Source of the DNA: Croceibacterium soli
GTDB taxonomy: Bacteria; Pseudomonadota; Alphaproteobacteria; Sphingomonadales; Sphingomonadaceae
Reading direction: 5' to 3'
DNA length: 64,000 bases
Assembly (NCBI RefSeq): GCF_009828065.1
Contig: NZ_WTYK01000008.1
Location: 99,572-163,571 of the forward strand
The position numbers and the translations under genes were made by a program. Positions 8,313 through 17,945 of the stretch are shown piece after piece. How positions within the stretch are numbered: the stretch's first letter is position 1; the number at the start of each line of letters is the position of its first letter. The notes under the pieces were generated by a model. The model had not been told where the DNA came from. It made no database searches and worked only from the letters and a program-made list of their open reading frames with translations.

Positions 8313-9176
8313 ATGTGGAAAACCGTGGTCGCCGTTTGGCTGGCCAGCCTGCTCGCCGTCCAGCCTGCTGCGGCATCGGGATTCCCGGAACTCCAGCATC
8401 TCGAACAGCGGCTCACGGCCACCGCGCTTGAAAACCCGGGCGAGTACGGCATCGCCGCACTCGATCTTACGACCGGCCGCGCGATCTCGGTCAACGGCCA
8501 GCGGCCGTTTCCGATGGCCAGCACGATGAAGATCGCGGTCGCAGCGGCTTACCTGGCGGATGTCGATGCCGGCCGCCGCTCGCTTTACGATCATATCGCC
8601 GGCGCATCGGCCCTGAGCCTCATGGACCGGATGATGGTGCGCAGCGACAATCGCGCCACCGATCTGCTCATCGGCGCGCTCGGCGGCCCGGGCGCGGTGG
8701 ACTATTGGCTGCGCGCCCAGGGGCTGAGCGGCATTCGCGTCGACCGCAATATCGCCCAGCTTCTCGGCGACCGCCGTGACTTATGGGACATCCGGGACTC
8801 GAGCACGCCCCTTGCGATGCTCGAACTGCTCCGCCTGATCGATAGCGATCGCGCGCTCGCGCCGCAAAGCCGCGCCCTGCTGCTGGACATGATGCGCCGC
8901 TGCGCCACCGGCTCGAACCGGATCAGAGGTCTGATGCCTTACGGAGCCAAGGTCGAGAACAAGACCGGCACTCTCAACCAGTACACCAGCGATGTCGGCT
9001 TCCTGACCCTCCCCGATGGACGCCGCGTCGCAGTCGCGTTCTTCGCCCGCGGAGGAGAAAACCGCCCGGCAGTGATCGCCACCGCCGCACGCGCGATCTA
9101 CGACACCTTCAGCACCCAGTTGGCAACGGCGGCTCCTGCCCGGAGCGCGGCGGTGAACCTTAATGGGGTGCGTTAG
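8313..9176 (+). CDS. Class A beta-lactamase-fold serine hydrolase lacking the Glu166 equivalent
   Basis: 287 residues with a Sec signal peptide (cleavage near AAASG, residue 22). Active-site Ser70-x-x-Lys73 (ASTMK), the SDN triad at 111-113 and KTG at 217-219 are all present in normal order. In the omega-loop, counting from SDN places VDRNIAQLL (143-151) where class A enzymes have LDRWEPELN: the general base Glu166 is Ile147 and Asn170 is Leu151. Without that Glu, deacylation should be poor, so a penicillin-binding or cell-wall role is as likely as resistance. It sits 97 nt before a PBP gene. Confidence 0.85.
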   Translation: MWKTVVAVWLASLLAVQPAAASGFPELQHLEQRLTATALENPGEYGIAALDLTTGRAISVNGQRPFPMASTMKIAVAAAYLADVDAGRRSLYDHIAGASALSLMDRMMVRSDNRATDLLIGALGGPGAVDYWLRAQGLSGIRVDRNIAQLLGDRRDLWDIRDSSTPLAMLELLRLIDSDRALAPQSRALLLDMMRRCATGSNRIRGLMPYGAKVENKTGTLNQYTSDVGFLTLPDGRRVAVAFFARGGENRPAVIATAARAIYDTFSTQLATAAPARSAAVNLNGVR

Positions 9177-9273
9177 CGCCCCCGCGACCGCTGCGAAGAA
9201 GGATGGAGTCATCTGATCGCGGCTGACGCTCAGCCGTGCAGGTGCTGGGAAACCAGCGGCGCGCAGGGTCGTT

Positions 9274-11445
9274 GTGGGGCGACATGGACCTGCTCGACAA
9301 CTTCCCAATGCCTCCGATCCGTTCGTTCCAGCAGCGCCCCTCCGCTCCGTGCTGAGGGATCCGCATCTTCGCCCCGATAGCGACGAAGCGCTCGGTCTCG
9401 AGGACACGGCGGCAGAACCGTCCCTCGCGTATGCACCAGGTCCGCCTCCCCCTGGACGATGGATTACGCGCGAGCGGCTGAAGTGGACAGGCCTCGGCAT
9501 CGTCGGGGCGTTCCTCGCACTGATCCTCGTGCTCGTGATCACGGCGCCGTTGTCGAAGTCGCTGCAACCGATCACGGCCCCCAGCCTGACGCTGCTTTCG
9601 GCCGAGGGCGCGCCCATCGCGCGCCGCGGAGCCGTGGTCGAAGGGCCGGTCGACGCTGCAGAGCTGCCGGACCATGTCGTCCAGCCGTTCCTGGCGATCG
9701 AGGACCGGCGCTTCTTCGGTCACTTCGGCGTCGATCCGCAGGGCCTCGCCCGGGCATTCCTCGCCAACCTGCGCGAAGGCGAGGTCGTGGAAGGCGGAAG
9801 CACGATCACCCAGCAGCTCGCCAAGCTGTCGTTCCTGTCGCCCGAGCAGACCATCTGGCGCAAGCTGCAGGAAGCGGTGCTGGCGTTCTGGCTGGAAGCC
9901 CGGCTGGGCAAGAACGAGATCCTCTCGCGCTATCTCTCCAGCGTCTACTTCGGCGACAACGTGTTCGGCCTGCGGGCGGCGGCGCGGCACTACTTCAGCC
10001 GCGAGCCCGAGGAGCTCAGCGTCGAGCAGGCGGCGATGCTGGCCGGGCTGCTGAAGGCCCCCTCCACTCTGGCGCCGACCGACAACCTCGACGGGGCGCG
10101 CGAGCGCGCGGCGGTGGTGATCGCAGCGATGGTCGACGCAGGGATGCTGAGCAAGGCGGAGGCCGAAGAACTACCAGAGGTGACGCTCGACGTCGGAGGC
10201 CTGCCGGAAGTGCCGAGCGGCAGCTACTTCGCCGACTGGGCCTTCGCGCAAGCCGAAGCGGCGCTCGATGACAAGTACCCCGCCCACACGCTCACAACCA
10301 CGCTCGAGGATCGCCTTCAGCGCGAGGCGGTCGCGGCGATCCGCAACGTCGGCACCGGCGGGGCGCAAGTTGCGCTGGTGGCGATGCGCCGGGATGGGCG
10401 GGTCGTGGCGATGGTCGGCGGCAATAGCTATGAACGCAGCCCGTTCAACCGCGCCACGCAGGCGCTGCGCCAGCCGGGTTCGACCTTCAAGCTGTTCGTC
10501 TACCTCGCCGCCCTGCGCGAAGGCTACACGCCCGGTACGCGCGTGGAGGACAGACCGCTGCGGATAGGGAACTGGACGCCTGCCAACTACAACGACGAGT
10601 ACCGGGGCGAGATCACGCTGCGGGAGGCATTCGCGGTCTCCAGCAACGTCGCCGCGGTGCGGCTGGCCGAAGAGGTCGGGCGCGACAAGGTCATCGCGGC
10701 GGCCCGTGATCTTGGCATGCGCGGCGAGCTGGAGCGGGGGCCGACCATGGCCCTCGGCACTTCGGGCGTGTCGCTGATCGACCTGGTTGCCGCCTACGCG
10801 GCCGTTTCCGCCGGCCGCCATCCGGTGCGTCCCCACGGGCTCCCGCGCGAGAATGTCGCAGACGGCACCACCGCCATGGAACCCAGGGTGCGCGCGCAGA
10901 TGCTTGAACTGCTGCGGGCGGCGGTGAACGAGGGCAGCGCCCGCGGCGCCCGCCTGAGCACGCAAGCCTTCGGCAAGACCGGCACTTCGCAGGACAGCCG
11001 GGACGCTTACTTCATCGGATTCTCGGGTGACCTGATTACCGGCGTGTGGATCGGCCACGACGACAATCGGCCGATGCCCGGAGCGCAAGGCGGCGGAGTT
11101 CCGGCGGCGATCTGGCGCAATTTCATGACGCGGGCGCTGACCCCGGCGGATGAAGCGCCGGCTCCCGCCCGCGCGCCGCGCGAGATGCCGCCACCGCCAT
11201 CCGCCGCTCGCGCGCCGGTGGTCAGCCGCGAGTACGATGTCGAGCAGGGCCTCGCGGGCGAGGATGCGCCCATCGCGCGGCCGCTCGACGGTCCGACGGC
11301 GCAGGTTCCGATCGTCGCGGTTCCTCCGGTCGTCGACCTGCCCGGGCCGGCCGCCCCGAGGATCGAGCCCCGCCCTGCCCCCGCTATCCCGACACCGGAC
11401 GAGGAGCTTCCTCAGGACGCGGAGCCTGTCGAGGCCCAGCGATAA
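9274..11445 (+). CDS. PBP1A-type bifunctional peptidoglycan glycosyltransferase/transpeptidase
   Basis: 723 residues: cytoplasmic N-terminus, one membrane anchor (73-91), GT51 domain with catalytic Glu143 in AIEDRRFFGHFGVDP and GSTITQQLAK (175-184), transpeptidase domain with Ser403-x-x-Lys406 (QPGSTFK), SSN at 456-458 and KTG at 568-570, then a Pro/Ala-rich tail from about 632. It polymerises lipid II and crosslinks stem peptides in the periplasm. The GTG start at 9274 is the first in-frame candidate; a later GTG at 9349 is possible and neither has a good Shine-Dalgarno. A short ATG frame at 9284 in another phase stops after 23 codons. Confidence 0.95.
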   Translation: MGRHGPARQLPNASDPFVPAAPLRSVLRDPHLRPDSDEALGLEDTAAEPSLAYAPGPPPPGRWITRERLKWTGLGIVGAFLALILVLVITAPLSKSLQPITAPSLTLLSAEGAPIARRGAVVEGPVDAAELPDHVVQPFLAIEDRRFFGHFGVDPQGLARAFLANLREGEVVEGGSTITQQLAKLSFLSPEQTIWRKLQEAVLAFWLEARLGKNEILSRYLSSVYFGDNVFGLRAAARHYFSREPEELSVEQAAMLAGLLKAPSTLAPTDNLDGARERAAVVIAAMVDAGMLSKAEAEELPEVTLDVGGLPEVPSGSYFADWAFAQAEAALDDKYPAHTLTTTLEDRLQREAVAAIRNVGTGGAQVALVAMRRDGRVVAMVGGNSYERSPFNRATQALRQPGSTFKLFVYLAALREGYTPGTRVEDRPLRIGNWTPANYNDEYRGEITLREAFAVSSNVAAVRLAEEVGRDKVIAAARDLGMRGELERGPTMALGTSGVSLIDLVAAYAAVSAGRHPVRPHGLPRENVADGTTAMEPRVRAQMLELLRAAVNEGSARGARLSTQAFGKTGTSQDSRDAYFIGFSGDLITGVWIGHDDNRPMPGAQGGGVPAAIWRNFMTRALTPADEAPAPARAPREMPPPPSAARAPVVSREYDVEQGLAGEDAPIARPLDGPTAQVPIVAVPPVVDLPGPAAPRIEPRPAPAIPTPDEELPQDAEPVEAQR

Positions 11446-11481
11446 GAACTGCCGGCGGCGATGAGGCCTGCCGGCCAAGTT

Positions 11482-12798
11482 CTAGAGGGTCATGGCGCGC
11501 CGAAACTGCTCATCCGGATCGACCATGCGGCTATCTTCAGCCCTGAACCTCGCCAGCAGAGAAGCATCGCGGCCGTAGCGATCGTTCCTGAAAGACAGGG
11601 AGTCACCGTCGGCGGCGATGGTGAAGTAGGTGATATAGACCGGCACCGGATCTTCGAGGTCCACGCGCTCCTCGCGGTCGGCTGAACGGCCCGTCGGCAT
11701 ATACCCATAGAGCCACTTGGCCAGCCGACGCGCGTCCTCGACCCGTACGCACCCATTGCTGACCCAGCGCTCGTCTTTGTCGAACAGCGCCTTGCCTGGC
11801 GTGTCATGCAGATAGATGCCGTATTCGTTGGGCATCATGAACTTGATCTCGCCCATCGAGTTGCCGCCGCCGGGAAGCTGGCGGACGCGGAGCTCCACGT
11901 CGCCTGCGGCAACGGCACGCCAGTCGACGGTTGCCGGGTCGACAAGGCCCGCGTCCTCGGTCCATCCATCCAGCACCTGGTAGCCCCGATCAGCGAGATA
12001 CGTGGGGCCGTCCGCGAGAACGCGCGGGGCGATCAATCTCGCCGTGAGGTCCGTCGGGACGTTCCAATACGGGTTCACGCTCGAAAAGCGCATCAGCGCG
12101 GCCATCATCGGGGTCTCCGAGTCCGGTGCGCCCACAACCACCTTCATGCTTCCGACCGGCTGACCGTTTTCGTACATCCACAGCCGCGCGGATCCGGCGT
12201 CCACCAGCAGGTACCTGCCGGCGAACCCGGGCGCAGGGAGGCGGCGGGCGCGCTCCATGTTGACCAGGATAACCCGCTCGAAGTGAGCGGCGCCCTTGTT
12301 GAGCGAGGCGATGGTCTCGGGGCCCGCCTTGCCGTCCGCACGAAGGCCATGAGCCTGCTGGTATTCGCTGAGGCGGCTGCGGAGAGCCGCATCGAACCCG
12401 CCTTGGCGAGGCAGCCCCAGCCGATGGCGCAAGGCCGGGATACGCGGGTCCGCCGAACCCGTACCGATCGCCGGCCCTTGCGAGCTCACGAGAACTTGCG
12501 GCAACTGGCCCCAACGATCGCGATAGCGCTCCAGATGTCGCCGCATGTCGCCATAGAGGTGGTGAACGGGGGAGCGTAGATCGATCGCCGCCCCGCTCCA
12601 GCTCACGTCCTCCTCCGCAGCGGAAGCTCTTGCCAGCTCCGGCTCCGGCGGCATCGCGTCCTCGTCGATGAGGATCATGTCCAGTCCTTGCTGCCGGCTG
12701 GGCGGGACAGCGATTTGCTCGATTGCCGCGGACGGTTGGCCTAGAATGGTGGCGGCCACTGCGATCGCCAGGACACTTCTGCGTAGCACCAAGTTCAC
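11482..12798 (-). CDS. YcbB-type L,D-transpeptidase
   Basis: 438 residues with an N-terminal signal peptide (cleavage near residue 25). A peptidoglycan-binding-like helix pair (LRSRLSEYQQAHGLRADGKAG, about 138-158) precedes the YkuD catalytic domain: HDTPGKALFDKDERWVSNGC contains His331 and the nucleophile Cys350, followed by VRVE. The classical SHGC is SNGC here, as in YcbB relatives. These enzymes make 3-3 crosslinks or attach lipoproteins to peptidoglycan and resist most beta-lactams. It is convergent with the PBP gene (36 nt gap), which fits a cell-wall neighbourhood. Confidence 0.92.
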   Translation of the reverse strand: MNLVLRRSVLAIAVAATILGQPSAAIEQIAVPPSRQQGLDMILIDEDAMPPEPELARASAAEEDVSWSGAAIDLRSPVHHLYGDMRRHLERYRDRWGQLPQVLVSSQGPAIGTGSADPRIPALRHRLGLPRQGGFDAALRSRLSEYQQAHGLRADGKAGPETIASLNKGAAHFERVILVNMERARRLPAPGFAGRYLLVDAGSARLWMYENGQPVGSMKVVVGAPDSETPMMAALMRFSSVNPYWNVPTDLTARLIAPRVLADGPTYLADRGYQVLDGWTEDAGLVDPATVDWRAVAAGDVELRVRQLPGGGNSMGEIKFMMPNEYGIYLHDTPGKALFDKDERWVSNGCVRVEDARRLAKWLYGYMPTGRSADREERVDLEDPVPVYITYFTIAADGDSLSFRNDRYGRDASLLARFRAEDSRMVDPDEQFRRAMTL

Positions 12799-12919
12799 GC
12801 TCTCCTTCTACGCTGTTCACTTTGCAGCGGCGGGATGTACGGACCCCGAACGGCGGTCACCGGCGGGCGCTCGGGCTGCGCTACAACCTTTGCCGATAGA
12901 GGTGCGGCCAAACAGTGCG

Positions 12920-13438
12920 CTAGTCCATGCGCTCCACGCCCTCCAGCAGGCACTCGTCGAACTCTTCCGACTTCATCACCGAAATATCGCCCGTCGTCTC
13001 CAGGACGACTGCCTTGACGCGGGACGGGCTGCTGACATCTGCCGCGCGAAGCTTCTCCATGATGCTGGAGCGGGATACGCGGGTCTCGCTCATCGCCCTT
13101 TCGATGAATACGCCATCTTCCATCAGGAGGACCGGCTTGTTCGTGATGACGCTCTGGAAACGCTCCGACGAGAGCCGCGCCTTTGCGAGCAGCCACTGGA
13201 CGAGGAACACGCCGGCGATCGCCGCGAGCGACTGGGCGAATGCCGGCCACTCGGAGCGGGTGCCCGCCTGCGCGATGAGCGACCCCGTGGCAATCGTCGT
13301 CACGAAGTCGAACGCGGTCATCTTCGAAAAGGCGCGCAGGCCAACGATTCGTACGAGCAGGATCGTCCAGAGCACGGCCGCCGCGGTCAATACGAGGCCC
13401 CGCACCACTGGACCGAACGGTTCCGGAATATCTAGCAT
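12920..13438 (-). CDS. DUF421 (YetF-like) membrane protein
   Basis: 172 residues from the ATG at 13438; the frame is open further upstream but the added residues are Arg-rich and non-conserved. Three N-terminal membrane helices with the family motif LLVRIVGLRAFSKMTAFDFV and TIATGSLIA, then a soluble DUF421 domain with the RxS motif region (SRSSIMEKLRAADV). Homologues such as YetF influence spore or envelope properties in Bacillus, but the molecular function is unsettled. It is transcribed divergently from the GST gene with a 211-nt gap. Confidence 0.85.
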   Translation of the reverse strand: MLDIPEPFGPVVRGLVLTAAAVLWTILLVRIVGLRAFSKMTAFDFVTTIATGSLIAQAGTRSEWPAFAQSLAAIAGVFLVQWLLAKARLSSERFQSVITNKPVLLMEDGVFIERAMSETRVSRSSIMEKLRAADVSSPSRVKAVVLETTGDISVMKSEEFDECLLEGVERMD

Positions 13439-13649
13439 CTCTGAGGCAACGTGGCGGCGCCTCAGGGTATCCCTTCCCATTTGGATGCGCGGAGCAGCTT
13501 CATCTCGCCGCCAAGGGCAGTGAAACGTACCATAGACGCGTCGCGGCGCTCGCGCTGCCTGAACAGCCCGATCCATCATGTTCTTACGGGAGCAGTCGGG
13601 TCACGGCTCTGCTAAGGGGCTTCAGCACGTTATTGCGAAGCGAGGTCGC

Positions 13650-14444
13650 ATGCTTGAGGTATATCACCACGGATCGTCTGTCTGCGCCGCCAAGGTGCGT
13701 CTGGTCCTGATGGAGAAGCAGATCGAGTGGACCAGCCGATATGTCGATCTCCTCGCCGGCGAGCAGTTCGATCCCGAGTATCTCAAGATCAATCCGCGTG
13801 CCGCGGTGCCGGCGATCATCCACGACGGCGCAGTGCTGACGGAATCGACGCTCATCTGCGAGTATCTGGACGACGCCTTCCCCGGCGCTCGGCTCAAGCC
13901 TGCGGCGCCGCTGGCGCAGGCGCGGATGCGCCTCTGGACGAAGCAGGTGGATGAGGAAATTCATCCGGCGACCCGGCCTTTGACTTACGTCGTCACGCAC
14001 CGTCATGCGATCCTCGCCCGCGGCGAGGCAGCGGTTGAGGAGCATATCGCCAGCGATCCCCATCCGGCCTGGCGGGAACGCAAGCGCAGGTGGATTTACG
14101 ATGGCTTCGGCGCGCCGGACGTCGCCCTTGCGCTCGGCACGTTCGTGCGTCTGCTGCAGGATATGGATCGCGCCCTGGAAGGAAGCGAGTGGCTTGTCGG
14201 CGACAGCTACACGCTCGCCGACGGGGCTCTAACGCCATACGCAAACAGGCTGGAGATGCTCGGTTTGTCCGAGTTGTGGCGTGATCGGCCGCACTTTGCG
14301 CGGTGGTTCGCTGCCGTGAAGGATCGGCCGAGCTTCGCCCCGGCTCTGTTCGACTATCTCCCGCAAGAGCTGCGGGATCGCATGCTGGCGGATGGGCAGC
14401 GCGCGCTGCCCCAGGTCCGGGAAAGCTTGAGGCGCATCGCCTAG
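13650..14444 (+). CDS. Glutathione S-transferase family protein
   Basis: 264 residues from the ATG at 13650 (MLEVYHHG). Thioredoxin-like N-terminal domain with the active-site stretch HGSSVCAAKVRLVL, cis-Pro segment AAVPAIIHDG and glutathione-contact ESTLICEYLDD, then an all-helical C-terminal domain with the N-capping motif SYTLADGALTPYANR. The Ser-x-x-Cys at the helix start resembles beta/omega-like bacterial GSTs. The substrate is unknown. The last 4 nt overlap the convergent OmpA-like gene. Confidence 0.9.
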   Translation: MLEVYHHGSSVCAAKVRLVLMEKQIEWTSRYVDLLAGEQFDPEYLKINPRAAVPAIIHDGAVLTESTLICEYLDDAFPGARLKPAAPLAQARMRLWTKQVDEEIHPATRPLTYVVTHRHAILARGEAAVEEHIASDPHPAWRERKRRWIYDGFGAPDVALALGTFVRLLQDMDRALEGSEWLVGDSYTLADGALTPYANRLEMLGLSELWRDRPHFARWFAAVKDRPSFAPALFDYLPQELRDRMLADGQRALPQVRESLRRIA

Positions 14445-15022
14445 GTCTGTGACGTCTCAGGTTCCCGCGTGCTTGGAGCTTCAGGCTGCCGCGGATCGAC
14501 GGCGACCTCCACCCGCCTGTTGGCGGCGCGCCCTTGTTCATCCGGTGAGCCGTCCAGATGGGCATTGGGCGCCACCGGGCGCATCTCGCCCAGGGCCACG
14601 ACGACGATCCGCTCGGCGGCGACGCCGTTCTCAACCAGGAAATCGCGCACGGCCTCGGCGCGCCGGCGTGAAGCGCGCAAGTTGGCCTCGTCGCTGCCGA
14701 CGGAATCGCTGTGACCGCGCACCGTTATGGTCGCTCCTTCCTCCAGCAGTGGCGAACCGAGTATGAGCCCGAGTTGCTCGCGTGCCGCTTCGCTGAGCTC
14801 ATAACCGCCTTCGGCGAACGGGATCGTCACACGAAGAGGCTGCAGTTCCTCTTCCACCGGTGCTTCGATTTCGACATCCGGGCGCATGATGGAAGGCACC
14901 TCCTGAACCGTCGGCGTCTCCTCGGCGGGAGCCGGCGCAGGGGGCGGTTCCTCTCGGCAGCTCGCGAGGGCCGCGATCGCCACAAGTCCTGACACGGCGA
15001 CCAGAGATACGAGCTTCGTCAT
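14441..15022 (-). CDS. OmpA-family outer-membrane lipoprotein
   Basis: 193 residues from the ATG at 15022. The N-terminus MTKLVSLVAV..ALASC has a lipobox-like LASC at about residue 22, then a Pro/Glu-rich linker and an OmpA C-terminal domain: ITVRGHSDSVGSDEANLRASRRRAEAV and the RVEVAV end strand. OmpA domains bind peptidoglycan non-covalently. The start ATG overlaps the stop of the antiporter gene (ATGA at 15019-15022), so the two are probably co-translated. The convergent GST gene overlaps its stop. Confidence 0.88.
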   Translation of the reverse strand: MTKLVSLVAVSGLVAIAALASCREEPPPAPAPAEETPTVQEVPSIMRPDVEIEAPVEEELQPLRVTIPFAEGGYELSEAAREQLGLILGSPLLEEGATITVRGHSDSVGSDEANLRASRRRAEAVRDFLVENGVAAERIVVVALGEMRPVAPNAHLDGSPDEQGRAANRRVEVAVDPRQPEAPSTREPETSQT

Positions 15023-16857
15023 CGGGTTCCTTCCTCGATCGCTTGCCCTTGCGGCGTGCCCGGCTCCACGGCACCGATCCTCGGCGGCGAATAGGAGATC
15101 ACGATGTCTCCGGCCGTGGGCTTGGGAGTGGCAGCGTGGGTGAAGAACCGCAGCTGCCCGCCGGGACGAAGGATGAGAAGCATCTCGGCTGCAGGCGGCA
15201 ACGTATCCTGCGCGTCCTCGAAGTCGAACTGTTCGGAGAGGCGCGTCTTGCGGAAGACCCATCCTTCCTTCTGGCGCCGGCGCAGATCCTCGACGCCGAG
15301 ACCGTTCGCGAACAACGCGCGGCCACGCAACGAAGCCGGGAGCGCTCGCCAATCTCCGTCCGGGACCTCACCCAGCTGGTAGACGGAGTCCGTTCCGATC
15401 TCCGGAGCGAACTCGCTGCACACCAGGGTGTTGTACGCTTCGTTGTCCGTGACGGCCACGAGCACGTGGTAAGGTGTCAGATCCAGGGTATGCTCCGTGG
15501 CCTCGTTGAGGATTTCACCGTGATAGACGGGCAGCCCGTCGCGCCGAGCGACTGCCAGGCGCTGCCAGCTCGTGTCGGCCACCAGGACCGGCCTGCCCAA
15601 TTCCTGCAGCAGCTTGCCCAGCGCCACGCTCCATTCGCTCGATCCGACGATCAGCAGGCCCGGCGGAGCGTCCTGGCGTATGCCGAGCAGCCGAGCCACC
15701 AGGTCGACCGTAAACCCGTGGGCGACGATCGTCACGACCACGACTGCGAAGGACAGGCTGATAAGAAGCGTTGCATTCTCATAGCCGAGTTCCTGCAGGC
15801 GTAGGGCGAACAGACCCGCGACCGCCACCAGCACGATCCCGCGCGGAGCGATCCAGGCCAGGAACAGGCGCTCGTTCCAGGGCACCGAACTGCGCAGGAG
15901 GCTGATCAGGACGGTCGCCGGGCGGACCAGGAATATCAGCGCCAGCAGGAACATGCCGAAGCGCCATTCGAACTGACGGAACGCGGCGAGGTCGAGCGAT
16001 GCCGAAAGCAGAATGAATATGCCGGAGACCAGCAACAGAGCGATGTGCTGCTTGAATGGGTGGATGCTCCGCAGCGAGGCCACCTTCATGTTGGCGAGAG
16101 CGATACCCATGACCGTCACGGTGAGCAGCCCTGCTTCGTGCTCGATCTGGTTGGCAAGCACGAAAGCCCCGATCACCGCCACCAGGAGAACGGGTACCTT
16201 CAGGAACTCGGGCACGAAGCCCCGGGGGAAGCACCACGCGATCGCCCATGCCACGGCAAACCCCATTGCGCTCGCGAGCGTCGCCGCCATCAGCATCGGC
16301 GGGACGACCTCCAGCATGGTCGCGCCTTCGGACGCACGGCGGAAGTACTCGTAGGCGATCACCGCACAAAGGGCCCCGAAGGGATCGTTGACGATCGCTT
16401 CCCATTTGAGGATCGCCGCGGGGCGCTGCGCGATGTTCGCCTGGCGGAGAAGCGGCAGAACCACCGTGGGGCCGGTCACCACCAAGATGCCGGCGAACAG
16501 AATGGCGATCGGCCAGACGAGCCCGGCGATGTAATAGCAGGACAGGGCCCCCAGGAACCAACCGACCGGCACGCCGATGAAGACCAGCCGCTTCACCCCG
16601 TCGCCGGCATGGCGCAGTTCGCGCAGGTCGAGGCTGAGCCCGCCCTCGAACAGGATCAGCGCCACTCCGATGCTGACCATCGGCTCGAGCAGCGATCCGA
16701 AGGTTTCTTCGGGGTCGATCAGCCCCGTCAGCGGGCCGGCGACGAAGCCTGCCGCGAGCATGAGCACGATCGCCGGCCAGCCCGTGCGCCAGGCGATCCA
16801 TTGCGCCCCGATCCCGAGGACGCCGACGAGTGCGATGATGATGGTGGCCTTTTCCAT
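15019..16857 (-). CDS. CPA-family Na+(K+)/H+ antiporter with C-terminal RCK-type domain
   Basis: 612 residues. About 12 membrane helices (residues 5-395) carry the CPA features GLSLDLRELR, VTGPTVVLPLLR, KWEAIVNDPFGAL (the ND pair in the ion path) and IAPRGIVLVAVAG. The last ~200 residues are soluble with a Rossmann-like start LLIVGSSEWSVALGKLLQELG, as in TrkA-N/RCK gating domains. It should exchange Na+ or K+ for H+ at the inner membrane. The stop overlaps the OmpA-like gene. With NhaA nearby it adds to the cation homeostasis set. Confidence 0.9.
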   Translation of the reverse strand: MEKATIIIALVGVLGIGAQWIAWRTGWPAIVLMLAAGFVAGPLTGLIDPEETFGSLLEPMVSIGVALILFEGGLSLDLRELRHAGDGVKRLVFIGVPVGWFLGALSCYYIAGLVWPIAILFAGILVVTGPTVVLPLLRQANIAQRPAAILKWEAIVNDPFGALCAVIAYEYFRRASEGATMLEVVPPMLMAATLASAMGFAVAWAIAWCFPRGFVPEFLKVPVLLVAVIGAFVLANQIEHEAGLLTVTVMGIALANMKVASLRSIHPFKQHIALLLVSGIFILLSASLDLAAFRQFEWRFGMFLLALIFLVRPATVLISLLRSSVPWNERLFLAWIAPRGIVLVAVAGLFALRLQELGYENATLLISLSFAVVVVTIVAHGFTVDLVARLLGIRQDAPPGLLIVGSSEWSVALGKLLQELGRPVLVADTSWQRLAVARRDGLPVYHGEILNEATEHTLDLTPYHVLVAVTDNEAYNTLVCSEFAPEIGTDSVYQLGEVPDGDWRALPASLRGRALFANGLGVEDLRRRQKEGWVFRKTRLSEQFDFEDAQDTLPPAAEMLLILRPGGQLRFFTHAATPKPTAGDIVISYSPPRIGAVEPGTPQGQAIEEGTR

Positions 16858-16986
16858 GCCCCCCTTTCAGGTTCCCACCCGAAACGGAATGCGCGGAGGG
16901 GCCGGGAGTTTCCCGCCGCAGTGGTTCGGCACCTCGCGAGGCGACGAACGCCGGGCACGCCTGACGCCCGCGGTCGTTTGTCCCGC

Positions 16987-17367
16987 ATGACCACTGATCG
17001 CCGCGAAGAAGCCAGGGAGCGCACGGAATTCGCCGAGGATCGAACCATCCTCGCGAACGAGCGCACATTTGCAGGGTGGATGCGCACGAGCCTCGGCTGC
17101 ATCGCCATCGGCGTCGGTTTCCACGCCTTGTTCAACAAGATCGATCCGCCGTGGATTCCACGCCTGATCGCTACGGGCTTTCTTTTGCTGGCGGTGCTCG
17201 TCATCGTTCTGGCCGAGCGGAGAGCGGCGGCCGTGATAGACCGCTTGAACGCCCATGTGGTTCACACCGCGCGCCGGATGAACTTGCGCCTGTTCGCCGG
17301 GACCATAAGCCTCGGCGCCGCCACTTTCGCCGTCATCATCTGGCTGCTGCCGATATCCGCAGGGTAA
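16987..17367 (+). CDS. DUF202 (YidH-like) membrane protein
   Basis: 126 residues. The family signature FAEDRTILANERTFAGWMRTSL is followed by three membrane segments (about 40-57, 62-80, 105-122). DUF202 proteins are small inner-membrane proteins of unknown function, in eukaryotes also found as the VTC1 domain. The ATG at 16987 is 129 nt from the divergent antiporter start. No operon partner. Confidence 0.88.
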   Translation: MTTDRREEARERTEFAEDRTILANERTFAGWMRTSLGCIAIGVGFHALFNKIDPPWIPRLIATGFLLLAVLVIVLAERRAAAVIDRLNAHVVHTARRMNLRLFAGTISLGAATFAVIIWLLPISAG

Positions 17368-17459
17368 GGGATGGGAGCCGGGCTTCGCCCGAACGGCTAC
17401 GAAACTGCCGGCTGAACACTCCTTCGATCGAGCATGCTCGGCGGGATCCCGAGCCCCTC

Positions 17460-17945
17460 TCAATCGTCCGCTGACCGATCGATGGCGCCCGAGTCCAGCA
17501 GGGGTGCGGCGTCCGCCGTTGTACCGAGAAGGTCCGCCAGGCGGCTGAGCCCGGCGAGGATCATCGCCTGCTCCCATTCCGGCAGGGCTGCGAACCGCTC
17601 GCTCAGCCGCGCCTGAAGCAGGTTTGGCGCGGTTTCGATCCTTCGCATTCCGTCCGCGGTCGGCGCAACGTGGATCCGCCGCTTGTCCCGCTCGCCGCGC
17701 TGGCGGGTCACCAGCTCCAGCGCTTCCAGCCGGTCCACAATGTTCGTGATGGTGGCCTGACCGAACTGGAGCGCGGCCGAGAGCTCCGTCGGCGTCACCT
17801 CCCCCCGCTCGCCGATCTCCTGCAGCACGAGCAGTTGCGAGGGGGTGAGGCCGGTCTCCGTCGCAAGCTGCCGATTCGACAGTTCCGACGCGCGCAGGAT
17901 CCGCCGCAGGGCCTTGAGAGCGGAAAAGGTGAGTTCGCGGTCCAC
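17460..17945 (-). CDS. ectR: MarR-family regulator of ectoine synthesis (EctR1-like)
   Basis: 161 residues forming a winged-helix MarR protein: helices around TGLTPSQLLVLQEIGERG, recognition segment TELSAALQFGQATITNIVDRLEALELVTRQ and the wing RGERDKRRIHVAPT. EctR1-type MarR regulators sit next to and divergent from ectABC(D)-ask clusters and repress them until osmotic stress. Here it is divergent from ectA with a 248-nt gap containing a double palindrome over the likely ectA promoter. The assignment rests on family plus position. Confidence 0.88.
   Translation of the reverse strand: MDRELTFSALKALRRILRASELSNRQLATETGLTPSQLLVLQEIGERGEVTPTELSAALQFGQATITNIVDRLEALELVTRQRGERDKRRIHVAPTADGMRRIETAPNLLQARLSERFAALPEWEQAMILAGLSRLADLLGTTADAAPLLDSGAIDRSADD

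Noticed and set aside
9284..9355. Possible frameshift joining a 23-codon ATG frame (9284) to the PBP gene
   Set aside because: The short peptide is not recognisable as a PBP N-terminus, and the GTG frame from 9274 is uninterrupted; a sequencing check would settle it.
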